Below are positions 27,818 to 35,821 of a stretch of DNA of 64,000 nucleotides, piece by piece. The DNA comes from JALHNI01 sp965229305. GTDB taxonomy: Bacteria > Acidobacteriota > Terriglobia > Bryobacterales > Bryobacteraceae. A model generated the notes under the pieces. The model had not been told where the DNA came from. It did no database searches and worked only from the letters and a program-made list of their open reading frames with translations. The translations under genes and the position numbers were made by a program. The first letter of the stretch is position 1, and each line of letters starts with the position of its first letter. Where the stretch lies: NCBI GenBank assembly GCA_965229305.1, contig CBDDIZ010000042.1:496001-560000 (forward strand), written 5' to 3'.

Positions 27818-27843
27818 ATACTGAGAATGCGTTAACTCAGTAT
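27818..27843. promoter_or_regulatory. Inverted repeat upstream of metal efflux operon, candidate operator
   Basis: ATACTGAG at 27818-27825 is perfectly inverted as CTCAGTAT at 27836-27843, with a 10-base A/T-rich spacer. It lies 42 bases upstream of the efflux operon start and 25 bases upstream of the divergent gene at 27869. The surrounding A/T-rich tract is unusual for this window. A metal-responsive repressor site is plausible, but no regulator gene is adjacent. Confidence 0.5.
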
Positions 27844-27868
27844 GCCGTTCTGCGGGGATCTGGGTCGG

Positions 27869-28459
27869 ATGAGTCTTGTCCTATGCTCCATCGTGGCCTT
27901 TGCCCAAACGCCCACCACTTCGTCGCCTTCTCCGGACCCTGCCACCACTCAGCCTTCCTGGGCCGTGCGCCGCAATGTCTTTCTCAAACGTCTGGTTTCC
28001 CCCCAGGCCATTTACGAGACGGTCCCCGGCGCCACCTTTGATCAGGTTCGCAACTTCCCCAAAGAGTGGGAACGCACCGCCACCGGCTACGGCCTGCGCA
28101 ACGCTTCGCAGTATGGACAGTTCCTCGTGGGCGAGTCGATCGAGTTCGGCGTCTCCGCCTTTCATCATGAGGACCCGCGTTACTACCGCATGCCTGATGC
28201 CAGCTTCGGCCAACGCATCCGTAACTGCCTGGTGAGTGGCGTGCGCGTGCGCACCGCCGATGGCACCCACAACACGATTGCCCTCGCGCGCCTCTCGAAC
28301 GTCTATGGCGCCTGGGCCATCGCCACCACCTGGAATCCGCCCTCGCAGCGCGACTTCAGCAAGATCATGCTCTACGGCTCTTTGGGCCTGGGCCTCAAGA
28401 CCTCCGCGAACTTCTTCCGCGAGTTCTGGCCCGACGTGAAGCATCGCTTCCACCACTAA
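27869..28459 (+). CDS. Secreted hypothetical protein
   Basis: Predicted 196 residues from the ATG at 27869, which opens a signal-like stretch (MSLVLCSIVAFAQ). An in-frame ATG at 27842 would add nine residues but falls inside the inverted repeat and has no ribosome site. The mature part has a low-complexity Pro/Thr/Ser lead, then ETVPGATFDQVRNFPKEW, FHHEDPRYYRMPDASFGQRI and ALARLSNVYGAWAIATTWNP. Similar proteins are frequent in Acidobacteria but have no known function. Alternating hydrophobic segments near the end could be membrane-associated. It is divergent from the efflux operon. Confidence 0.6.
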   Translation: MSLVLCSIVAFAQTPTTSSPSPDPATTQPSWAVRRNVFLKRLVSPQAIYETVPGATFDQVRNFPKEWERTATGYGLRNASQYGQFLVGESIEFGVSAFHHEDPRYYRMPDASFGQRIRNCLVSGVRVRTADGTHNTIALARLSNVYGAWAIATTWNPPSQRDFSKIMLYGSLGLGLKTSANFFREFWPDVKHRFHH

Positions 28460-28464
28460 CGCCG

Positions 28465-28914
28465 TTACTCGAGGATGCGCGCCCCGGTCCCCGCGATCTG
28501 ATACACCGTCGCGCCGCCCTTCACCTTGGCCGGATCGAACTTCCGCCCCATCTCCTCGGCCTCATGCTTTTGCCGCGCGATATTCTGTTCGCGCGTCAGT
28601 TCGAACTTCTTCAGCGTGCCCTCGGCCACGGCTAGCTTCCCCACTGCTTCCTTCGGAAACACGATGTCGCCGTCGTTCACCTTCACGCGGATCATCTGCT
28701 GCGTCTCCGGATCCACCAGCGCCATCCAACAGCCGGCCATCGCGCACACTTCGGTCACCTTGCCCTTCACTTGCACCAGTTTGCCCACCAGCGGTTCCGG
28801 CGCCGACATCACCGTGCCCACGTTGACGGACTCCTTCAGGGTCAAAGGCTTGCCCAGGTCCTGATTCGTCGCCGCCAGCGCGGCCGCACACGTCAGCAAA
28901 AGAAGCGCTTTCAT
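28465..28914 (-). CDS. Secreted DUF4920 protein
   Basis: Predicted 149 residues. The ATG at 28914 has GGGGG right before it and starts a signal peptide (MKALLLLTCAAALAA). The domain core LVGKLVQVKGKVTEVCAMAG with CWMAL matches DUF4920, an OB-fold-like family with a conserved CxxxxC-type pair, possibly a redox or metal site. The C-terminal part is charged and helical (ELTREQNIARQKHEAEEMG). It lies 18 bases downstream of the ankyrin gene and should be the last gene of the transcript starting at 33004. Function is unknown. Confidence 0.8.
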   Translation of the reverse strand: MKALLLLTCAAALAATNQDLGKPLTLKESVNVGTVMSAPEPLVGKLVQVKGKVTEVCAMAGCWMALVDPETQQMIRVKVNDGDIVFPKEAVGKLAVAEGTLKKFELTREQNIARQKHEAEEMGRKFDPAKVKGGATVYQIAGTGARILE

Positions 28915-28932
28915 GCCCCCATTATCGGCCAT

Positions 28933-29601
28933 TCAGTCGACCGGCGTGCCGCGTAAGTTCTCCGCCATGCTGCGATAGCCCGGCCGAACGCGGAACCGCC
29001 CGTAGCACAGCAGCCGCAAGATGCTCGCTGGCCGTCCATACCAACTGGCCCAACTCAACGGCGTGTCGCCGTGCGCATCCACCACCTCGCGCGACCCGCC
29101 CGCCTGGAGCAACATCTCGATCATCTCTTCATCGCCAAACGCCGCCGCCCGATGCAACGGCGTCTCGCCCTTGGTCCGGCAATCGCGCATAAAGGCGCCC
29201 GTTTCCACGCCCGCGATCGTCTTCGCATTCGGATTCGCCCCGGCCGCCAACAACGTCTTCACCACCACGTTGTACCAGCGGTCCGGCTTGCTGGTGGCCG
29301 AGTGCAGCGGCGTTTCGCCCGTGTCCGCCTGCGCCTGATTCACGTCCGCGCCGCGGTCCAGGAGAAAACGGCACAGCCGCCAATGGCCGTGATAACTCGC
29401 CGCATTCAGTTGATAGCCGTCGCCCAGCGACTCGAGCTTGGCCCCTTGGCTCAACAAAAAGCGCATCGCGCTCACATCGCCGTAGTAAGCGCACCACTGC
29501 AATAACGACACCCCATCGTCATCCGTGGTCTCCGCCGCATGGCCGGCGGCTAAGTACTCAAAGACTAAATCCGTCCGTCCGTTCGTAATTTCCTGGAGCA
29601 T
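28933..29601 (-). CDS. Ankyrin-repeat protein
   Basis: Predicted 222 residues with no signal peptide. At least four ankyrin-like units are visible: DDDGVSLLQWCAYYGDVSAM, LNAASYHGHWRLCRFLLDRG, TGETPLHSATSKPDRWYNVV and KGETPLHRAAAFGDEEMIEM, followed by HGDTPLSWASWYGRPASIL. The repeats fill almost the whole protein, so it is probably a cytoplasmic protein-binding scaffold. It sits 19 bases downstream of the beta-propeller gene and 18 bases before the DUF4920 gene start, in the same orientation. The partner is unknown. Confidence 0.85.
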   Translation of the reverse strand: MLQEITNGRTDLVFEYLAAGHAAETTDDDGVSLLQWCAYYGDVSAMRFLLSQGAKLESLGDGYQLNAASYHGHWRLCRFLLDRGADVNQAQADTGETPLHSATSKPDRWYNVVVKTLLAAGANPNAKTIAGVETGAFMRDCRTKGETPLHRAAAFGDEEMIEMLLQAGGSREVVDAHGDTPLSWASWYGRPASILRLLCYGRFRVRPGYRSMAENLRGTPVD

Positions 29602-29620
29602 CGCCCCAGCATGTCACGAC

Positions 29621-32600
29621 TTACTCCACCGTGATCGTCGGCGGCAGCGGACCATTGCTCGGCGAACTCACATTGCCCACCTTCAGCGTCACCGGCAGAT
29701 CCTGACCCCGCATCCGGTCGCCCGGCACATACACTTTGATCTCGTACACGCCAATCGCTCCGGGCAACAGCCGGCTGGACTCCACCACTACCTCAGCCTG
29801 CGAATAACGCACGTCCCCAAAGAACACCTGCACTGGATCCGTCGTCGTCCCCGCCGGCGACGGCACTCCGCCTGTCACCGTCGCACCCTTCGTCGGCCCC
29901 AATCCGATGGCATAGATCGTCAACCGCTGATCGCGCGTCGTGGGATTGTCCTTCGTCACCGGACGCCCATCCTCGTGATAAATCGCCGCCTGCTTGTTCT
30001 CGGCCTGCACCAGCACCGCCGGTGCGTACTTCGCCACCGTGATCTGCGCCGAGAGCAACGCCGCCGCACGCTTGTTCACGTTCCGCAGCAACAGCGGATA
30101 ACGGCCCGCCGCAAACGAAGCCGGCACCTGCGCATTGATCTGCGTCGGCGAGGTCATCATCAACGGCAGCGGCACGTTGTTCAGCGTCGCGCAAACGCCG
30201 CCCAGCGTCGTCGGCAGATTCGCTCCGGCCGCCACGCTCGCACTCTCCGCCAGGTTGCGGCCAAAGATCGTGATCAGCCCGCCCTGCGCCACCGCCGGCA
30301 GATAGCTCGCCAGCGACACCGTCCCGTTCTGATTCGGCGACGGCCGATCCGCCACGGGCACCGTCTGGTCCAGCGGCACCGTGCTCAAGCCGCTCGCGGT
30401 CAGCACGTAGGCGTTGGTCCCGGTGCTATCCACCACCATCGTCCGTGCCACCAGATTCTGCCGCTGATTGCTCACTGTCACCGCGGGCCCTTCCAGCATG
30501 TCCAGCCGCCGCATCACGTTGCCGGAGTTGGTATCTACCATCTCCAGCGCCGCTACGCCCGCGGTCGTCGTCGCCGCCGTGCCCATCGTCACGCGCAGAA
30601 AGCTATTGGTCCCGATCGGCGTCACTGACGGAATCGGCGTATTGCTCGCTGTCACCGTTTGCCCGGGGCGCACCGCGCCGGTGCCTGCCTGCGTCGCGCT
30701 GAACATCGGCGTCAGGCTCTGGTTCAGCACCGTGTTGTTCACCAGGTAATAGGCGCCTCGCGGACCCGCCGCCACCGGGCCATAAAACCCCGAGTTCAGC
30801 GACGTCCCCGAAAACACCGTGCGCGACTGCACAAACTGGTCCGACACCGCATCGTACAGATACACGTTGCCCGTTCCCGCCAGCAGCAGCGCGTACTCGC
30901 CGTTCGGCGTCGCCGTCATCGTCCGCGGCGCCGGAATCGTCGTCGTTCCGATGATCGGGCTCAGATCGCGCGGCACCAATTCATCACCCACCACCCGCCA
31001 AATCGTGCCGTTGTTCATGATCACCATCAGCCCGCGCTGCGTCATCACCAACTGCGACGGCGTAATCAGCACCGCATTCGAGTTGAACGGAATCGGCGGA
31101 AACTTGATTCGCCCCACCGTCGTTCGCTTCTCGAGATCCACCACCGTGATGCTCTCGCCGCCCGAATTGGCCACATAGAGCAGCGAGTTATCGAGCGCCA
31201 AAGCCAACGCCCGCGGCAGTTGTCCCACCTTGATCGGCGCCATCAACGTCTTGGTCCGGATGTCATACGTCTCCACCCGATTCAGCCCGGAGTTGGCGAT
31301 GTAGATCCGCTGCCGCTGCGTATCCATCACAATGTCCACCAATCCTTCGGCCGACGAAATCCCCGTCTCGATCGTCGTCAGTTCGCCGCGCGCCTCGGAG
31401 TTGCGATTGTTCTGATACACGTTCACGCGCGCCGGCAGATTCACCGCGTTGTTGGCCTGCAGCAGGAAACTATGCGACGGCGTAATTGTTCCGATGTTGC
31501 GGTTCGACGTGGTGATGGCGAACTCGAGCGCCGGCTCGGTGCCCGCAATCGGACGCACCGTCGGCGCCGCGGCGGTCGCCGCCGTGGGCGCGGTCGTCGT
31601 CGGCTGATTCGGGAAGCCCGGCAGCGTAATGCCACCGCCCGGAATCGTGATCACTCCGCCGCCGCCGGGCAGTGTAATCACGCCGCCTCCTCCCCCGCCC
31701 ACCACGCCGCCGCCGGTGCCGCCCACGCCGCCCAGCCCCGAAGGGTTGTTCGTCGCATCCAGCAACTGCGTCGTCACCTGGCCCGCATTGCCGCGGCCTT
31801 CGTTCTTTAGCGTCACGCGCGCCGTCCGCAGCCCCGCCACCACGCCACACTGATCGTTCGCCAGTAACACCGCCGTCTTGTCCGGCGTCAGCACCACGCT
31901 CTGCGTCAGCGTCGACAGCGGAAACATTACAAAGCCGCTCTCCGACAGCGCATACAGATTCGCCCCGTCCGGCGACATCACCATCTTGCCCGCCAGATTC
32001 TCCGGCGTCTGCAGCGCGCCGCGGATCAACAAATTGTCCGGATCCGAATACATCAACTGCGCGATATTCGCGCGCACCGCCGGATTCGCCACTGGCGCCA
32101 CATTAAAGGCGGAATAGATCGTCCGGCCGTCCGGCGTAAAGACGCTGCCGCCCTGGTTCGTCTGCGTATTGAAGTTCGTATTCGACGGAATCGGATAGGG
32201 CGCATTCGCCAAGTTCTGCTGCGCCATCACTTCCAGGGTCTGCAAATCGAACAGATTCAGCCCCGCCATGAAGCGCGAGTTGTCCGGCGCAATCGCCAAC
32301 ACGCTTGAAGCGCCGGTCAGCGTCCGGCTTCGCAGCACCGTATTCGACGCCACTTCATACACGAAAACCGCGCGCGTCGTCGCGTTCGGGAGATTCACGC
32401 CGACGATGTACTTGCCGTCCGGCGACGCGAGCAACTGGCTGCGATTCGCCTGGAACACGCGGCCCGAAGGCGCCGGCAGCGAGGGCGGCGTCGGCGCGGC
32501 CGGCGTCACCGGAATCGCCGAGATCGCTTGCCCCGTACCTTCGGCCGCCGGATCGTACAGCAGCAGCACGTTCTGCAGATTGTTCGCCCCCGTACCGATC

Positions 32601-33004
32601 GTCGAAATCAGCACGCGATTGTCGTTGCCGATGGCCAACCCCTCCGGCCGCGCCGGCAGGCTGATCCGCCGCACGATCTGCAGTGTCGTCAGGTCCACCA
32701 CATTCAGCGACGACGAGTTATGGCAAGCCACGTAGAGTAACCGCCCATCGCGGGAAACGGCCAGCGAGAGCGCCAGCGCATCCGTCTTGATCGAAGTCAG
32801 AAAGCGTCGTTCGGCGATCGAGTAAACTTGAAGGGTATCGGGCACCCCGACCAGGTATAGTCGGTTGCGTGTTGCGTCGTACGCAATGTCGGTTGCTCCG
32901 CCCACCAACGGAACCACCGTCCCAAAAGTCGCTGCAAACAGGGAGTTTGCCAGCAGGAAGACAGCCACGAACCCCGGGGCACAGTTCGAACGTACGCGCG
33001 GCAT
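29621..33004 (-). CDS. Large secreted beta-propeller protein with Solibacter-type C-terminal domain
   Basis: Predicted 1127 residues. AGGAAAC precedes the ATG at 33004, which opens a signal peptide. YVTN-like propeller blades fill residues about 30-390 and 560-880 (DIAYDATRNRLYLVG, LLYVACHNSSSLNVVDL, SLLYVANSGGESITVVDLEK). A glycine-rich linker (about 420-460, repeats of VITLPGGGG) separates the two propellers. The final 230 residues (GGLITIFGRNLAESAS, LPTTLGGVCATLNNVPLPL, SPTQINAQVP) match the C-terminal domain described from Solibacter (TIGR03437), which is associated with extracellular proteins. Binding or adhesion is likely; no catalytic residues are apparent. Confidence 0.85.
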   Translation of the reverse strand: MPRVRSNCAPGFVAVFLLANSLFAATFGTVVPLVGGATDIAYDATRNRLYLVGVPDTLQVYSIAERRFLTSIKTDALALSLAVSRDGRLLYVACHNSSSLNVVDLTTLQIVRRISLPARPEGLAIGNDNRVLISTIGTGANNLQNVLLLYDPAAEGTGQAISAIPVTPAAPTPPSLPAPSGRVFQANRSQLLASPDGKYIVGVNLPNATTRAVFVYEVASNTVLRSRTLTGASSVLAIAPDNSRFMAGLNLFDLQTLEVMAQQNLANAPYPIPSNTNFNTQTNQGGSVFTPDGRTIYSAFNVAPVANPAVRANIAQLMYSDPDNLLIRGALQTPENLAGKMVMSPDGANLYALSESGFVMFPLSTLTQSVVLTPDKTAVLLANDQCGVVAGLRTARVTLKNEGRGNAGQVTTQLLDATNNPSGLGGVGGTGGGVVGGGGGGVITLPGGGGVITIPGGGITLPGFPNQPTTTAPTAATAAAPTVRPIAGTEPALEFAITTSNRNIGTITPSHSFLLQANNAVNLPARVNVYQNNRNSEARGELTTIETGISSAEGLVDIVMDTQRQRIYIANSGLNRVETYDIRTKTLMAPIKVGQLPRALALALDNSLLYVANSGGESITVVDLEKRTTVGRIKFPPIPFNSNAVLITPSQLVMTQRGLMVIMNNGTIWRVVGDELVPRDLSPIIGTTTIPAPRTMTATPNGEYALLLAGTGNVYLYDAVSDQFVQSRTVFSGTSLNSGFYGPVAAGPRGAYYLVNNTVLNQSLTPMFSATQAGTGAVRPGQTVTASNTPIPSVTPIGTNSFLRVTMGTAATTTAGVAALEMVDTNSGNVMRRLDMLEGPAVTVSNQRQNLVARTMVVDSTGTNAYVLTASGLSTVPLDQTVPVADRPSPNQNGTVSLASYLPAVAQGGLITIFGRNLAESASVAAGANLPTTLGGVCATLNNVPLPLMMTSPTQINAQVPASFAAGRYPLLLRNVNKRAAALLSAQITVAKYAPAVLVQAENKQAAIYHEDGRPVTKDNPTTRDQRLTIYAIGLGPTKGATVTGGVPSPAGTTTDPVQVFFGDVRYSQAEVVVESSRLLPGAIGVYEIKVYVPGDRMRGQDLPVTLKVGNVSSPSNGPLPPTITVE

Positions 33005-33117
33005 TAGTTTCCTATTCTAACCCTGGCTTTCTCATGAAGTTGCGTCAGGATTTGTAAAGGGCCGGCCCCGAATTTGGGTAACCGAGCGTTCGATATGAGC
33101 ATCTGATGGAGAAGAAG

Positions 33118-33747
33118 ATGAAATCGCTAAGTCTGCTAACCCTCGCGGCCACAATCGCTTACGCTCAAGAGTACCGGATGGAAAAAACGGGCGCCCCGCC
33201 GGCCGATCTCGCTCCCTCGGTGAGTTCGCTGCTGGCCAAGGACGGCTTCCGCGTCTCCTCGGCCGCCGGCAAGCCCGCTTTCGACATCTGGCTCCGTGCT
33301 GCCGCTCCCAACGGTCCGGCGACCAACGAAGAGAACGCCTCCTTCAACAACGTCCCGCAGGGCACGCTCATGGCCGTCATCAGCTTCCCCGAAAAATGGG
33401 CGGACCGGCGAGGTCAAACCATCAAAGCCGGCGTCTACACCATGCGCTACAGCCTCTTCCCCATCACCGGCGATCACCAGGGCGTCGCTCCCCAGCGCGA
33501 CTTCTTCCTCATCGTTCCCGCCAAAGACGACACCAACGGCGCCGCTACCCCCGGCTTCCGCGACCTCGTCGCCATGAGCATGAAAGCCACCGGCACGCCT
33601 CACCCCGGCGTCTTCTCCCTCTGGAAGCCCGAACCCGCCGAGTTCAAAGCCGGCCTCAACAAGGATGGCGAACACGACTGGGTCCTCTCCCAGAAAATCG
33701 GCGACCTCCCCATTTCCCTCATCCTCATCGGCCAGGCCGACCACTAA
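33118..33747 (+). CDS. Secreted hypothetical protein
   Basis: Predicted 209 residues. The ATG at 33118 is preferred because GGAG lies six bases upstream; the ATG at 33106 overlaps that site. A signal peptide (LSLLTLAATIAYAQ) precedes a beta-rich body: ISFPEKWADRRGQTIKAG, VYTMRYSLFPITGDHQGV, DFFLIVPAKDD and a C-terminal KIGDLPISLILIGQADH. The layout resembles secreted immunoglobulin-like proteins of Acidobacteria, but I cannot name the family. It is divergent from the beta-propeller gene; the 113 bases between contain a perfect 10-base palindrome at 33059-33068 and no clear promoter. Confidence 0.7.
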   Translation: MKSLSLLTLAATIAYAQEYRMEKTGAPPADLAPSVSSLLAKDGFRVSSAAGKPAFDIWLRAAAPNGPATNEENASFNNVPQGTLMAVISFPEKWADRRGQTIKAGVYTMRYSLFPITGDHQGVAPQRDFFLIVPAKDDTNGAATPGFRDLVAMSMKATGTPHPGVFSLWKPEPAEFKAGLNKDGEHDWVLSQKIGDLPISLILIGQADH

Positions 33748-33767
33748 ACACGACGGTATAATTGGGT

Positions 33768-34076
33768 ATGGCGCAGACAGTTCATGTCTATCATGCCGAG
33801 AATGGTTGGGCCGTCAAGCGCGGGGCGTCCAGTCGCTTGTTCGCCACTCGCAAAGCCGCCGTGGATTCCGCTCGCGAAATGATGCGGAAGTCCGCCCCTA
33901 GTCAGATGGTCGTCTATGGCGCGGACGGACAGATTCGTGAGTATCGAACGGCCGGCTTGCCCCGGGTTCAAGATCCTCCGGGTAATACCCCTCGGTCCGC
34001 GGCCATCAAGAAGGCTTTCGGCAAGCTCACCCTTGAGCGGCTTGCGGTCAACAACCCCCATCCGCCTCGTGCCTAA
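33768..34076 (+). CDS. DUF2188 protein
   Basis: Predicted 102 residues from the ATG at 33768; a TTG six bases earlier is possible. The first 60 residues match DUF2188: VHVYHAENGWAVKRGASSR, TRKAAVDSAREMMRK, QMVVYGADGQIREYRT. The remaining 40 residues look disordered and basic. DUF2188 is a small fold of unknown function found in many bacteria and often near accessory genes. Its stop overlaps the GTG of the next gene by eight bases, so the two form a translationally linked pair. Codon use is less GC-biased than in neighbouring genes. Confidence 0.8.
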   Translation: MAQTVHVYHAENGWAVKRGASSRLFATRKAAVDSAREMMRKSAPSQMVVYGADGQIREYRTAGLPRVQDPPGNTPRSAAIKKAFGKLTLERLAVNNPHPPRA

Positions 34077-34683
34077 GCTCCAGGCGAACCACGTCTTCAT
34101 CAACTGTCCGTTTGACCACGGATACACCCCGATCTTTGACGCCATTGTGTTCGCGGTCCATGATCTTGGCTTTGTAGCTCGCTGTGCACGTGAAGCGGAT
34201 GACTCGAGCGATGTTCGGCTCGCGAAGATTGAGCGCATCATCGAACAGTGCAAGTTTGGCGTTCACGACATCTCTGAAGTCCGGCTTGATCCGGTCAATC
34301 AGCTCCCGCGCTTCAACATGCCGCTCGAACTCGGCATCTTCTTCGGCTGCAAACGCTACGGACCCACGCTCCAAAAACAAAAGCTCTGTCTCGTTCTCGA
34401 TAGTGAGCCCTATCGCTACCAGAAGTTCATCTCGGATATTGCCGGTCACGACATACGCGCGCATCAAGGGGACCCGGAAGTCGCGATCGTCGCAGTTCGT
34501 AACTGGCTTGCGACCGCCTCACGTCGTAAACACGTGCCCGGAGGCAGATCAGTCGTTCTGCGTTATCGCGCCTTCCGAGCCTCACTGCCCCAACTTTGCG
34601 AAGAGTTGCAACTCGATCCGGTCGACCTCACGTTTAACGATCTCTCCCGTACTGTCACGGAATGGCTGCGCCGCTACCGCTAA
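34069..34683 (+). CDS. TIR/deoxyribosyltransferase-like domain protein
   Basis: Predicted 204 residues from a GTG overlapping the DUF2188 stop. Upstream in-frame starts would translate DUF2188 sequence in the wrong frame. The core runs HVFINCPFDHGYTPIFDAIV, then AREADDSSDVRLAKIERIIE, FGVHDISEV and LPRFNMPLELGIFFGCKRYG. A first strand ending in an FINCPFD loop and a conserved glutamate (E87, NMPLELG) are what TIR, SLOG and nucleoside deoxyribosyltransferase folds share at the nucleotide site. Similar single-domain proteins occur in accessory regions. An NAD- or nucleotide-processing role is inference. A basic C-terminal 55 residues follow the domain. Ribosome-binding sequence is poor, consistent with coupling. 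Confidence 0.6.
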   Translation: MPKLQANHVFINCPFDHGYTPIFDAIVFAVHDLGFVARCAREADDSSDVRLAKIERIIEQCKFGVHDISEVRLDPVNQLPRFNMPLELGIFFGCKRYGPTLQKQKLCLVLDSEPYRYQKFISDIAGHDIRAHQGDPEVAIVAVRNWLATASRRKHVPGGRSVVLRYRAFRASLPQLCEELQLDPVDLTFNDLSRTVTEWLRRYR

Positions 34684-34685
34684 GC

Positions 34686-35795
34686 CTAATAGCCCAGCCG
34701 GACCGCCCCGCTCTTATTCCCCGACACCGTCCCCTTGCTGAACCACTCGAGCGACGCCTTGAACAGCAGCATGTGATTCTTCTCCCACAACGCATTGTGC
34801 GACGTGCAGGCCAAATCGACGAACACCTTCTCCGCCGCCCCGTAATCCGCATGCAGACCCCGCACGCCCTCCAGCGGCACCTGCGCATCGTGCGCCGCAG
34901 CCACGAATAACGCCGGCACCTTCATCTTCCCCACCACTTCCGGATTCCAGCCCGAGCTTCCCGCCGCCACGTTGGGCGCCCGCCGCACGCCTGTTCCCCA
35001 AGTTGCTCCCACCGGATCCGCCGCCAGCATCTCCGCCCACACCGTCTCCCGCGCCGCCATCTCAAACTGCGCCGGACAGCCCAACTGCCGGTCCCAATTC
35101 GCATCGAACTCCGCTCGACTCTGCGTATTCATCGGCGCCGCGCCGCCAGGCCCGCCCCCGGCCCGCGGCGCACCGGCTCCCGGAGCCCGCCGGAAATACG
35201 CCGGCGCCAGCAGCACCATCTTCTCCACCTTCTCCGGATGCTGCGCCGTATATCCTCCCGCCCGCGGACCGCCCAACGACCAGCCCACCAACCCCACCTT
35301 CGCCACCCCGCGCAGCTTCCTCACGTAATCCACCACGCCGTCAATGTCGTGCCAATCCGACTCCAGCGTCGTCACCCGGCCCGTCGCCGCCGCACACCCC
35401 GTCGCCCCGAACTGCGCCTGCTGCTCCTTCGTCAAATTGCACGGATCGCCCATCGGACCCGGCCTCGTCGACCGTCCGTAGCCTGTCATATCCATCGCGA
35501 AAACGTCGTAGCCCGCTCGCGCCAGAAACGCCATCCAGCTGTAATCCGCATACGGCACATCGAACGCCACTTCGGCCGGCGTTCCCGCCCCGTGGACAAA
35601 CAGCACCACGCCGGCGCTCGTACCTCGCAATGCCGTCCCCGCCTGCACCACTTCGCGCACATAGATTTGTGCCGTCTGCCCCGCCATCGACGGCGCCACT
35701 GACTTCACGCGGACATAATGGTCCACGCGCATCAGCTTCTGCCCGTCATCCGCCCACACGCTAGCCACCGCCAGCAGCCACATCCATCCGCGCAT
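34686..35795 (-). CDS. Secreted alpha/beta hydrolase
   Basis: Predicted 369 residues. The ATG at 35795 has GGAGG eight bases upstream and opens a signal peptide (MRGWMWLLAVASVWA). The fold is clear: oxyanion strand VVLFVHGAGTPAEVAF, DMTGYGRS, nucleophile elbow GWSLGG with Ser173, and a late LACTSHNALWEKN region carrying the probable catalytic histidine. A glycine/proline-rich insert (GAGAPRAGGGPGGAAP) interrupts the cap. Ester or amide hydrolysis in the periplasm is likely; the substrate is unknown. It is convergent with the TIR-like gene, two bases between stops. Confidence 0.82.
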   Translation of the reverse strand: MRGWMWLLAVASVWADDGQKLMRVDHYVRVKSVAPSMAGQTAQIYVREVVQAGTALRGTSAGVVLFVHGAGTPAEVAFDVPYADYSWMAFLARAGYDVFAMDMTGYGRSTRPGPMGDPCNLTKEQQAQFGATGCAAATGRVTTLESDWHDIDGVVDYVRKLRGVAKVGLVGWSLGGPRAGGYTAQHPEKVEKMVLLAPAYFRRAPGAGAPRAGGGPGGAAPMNTQSRAEFDANWDRQLGCPAQFEMAARETVWAEMLAADPVGATWGTGVRRAPNVAAGSSGWNPEVVGKMKVPALFVAAAHDAQVPLEGVRGLHADYGAAEKVFVDLACTSHNALWEKNHMLLFKASLEWFSKGTVSGNKSGAVRLGY

Positions 35796-35821
35796 CTGAG
35801 GCACCTCCTGCCCCAAACATT

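Noticed and set aside
33059..33068. Perfect 10-base palindrome GGGCCGGCCC in a divergent spacer
   Set aside because: Short GC palindromes are expected by chance in DNA of this composition, and there is no T-tract or second half-site to support an operator or terminator.
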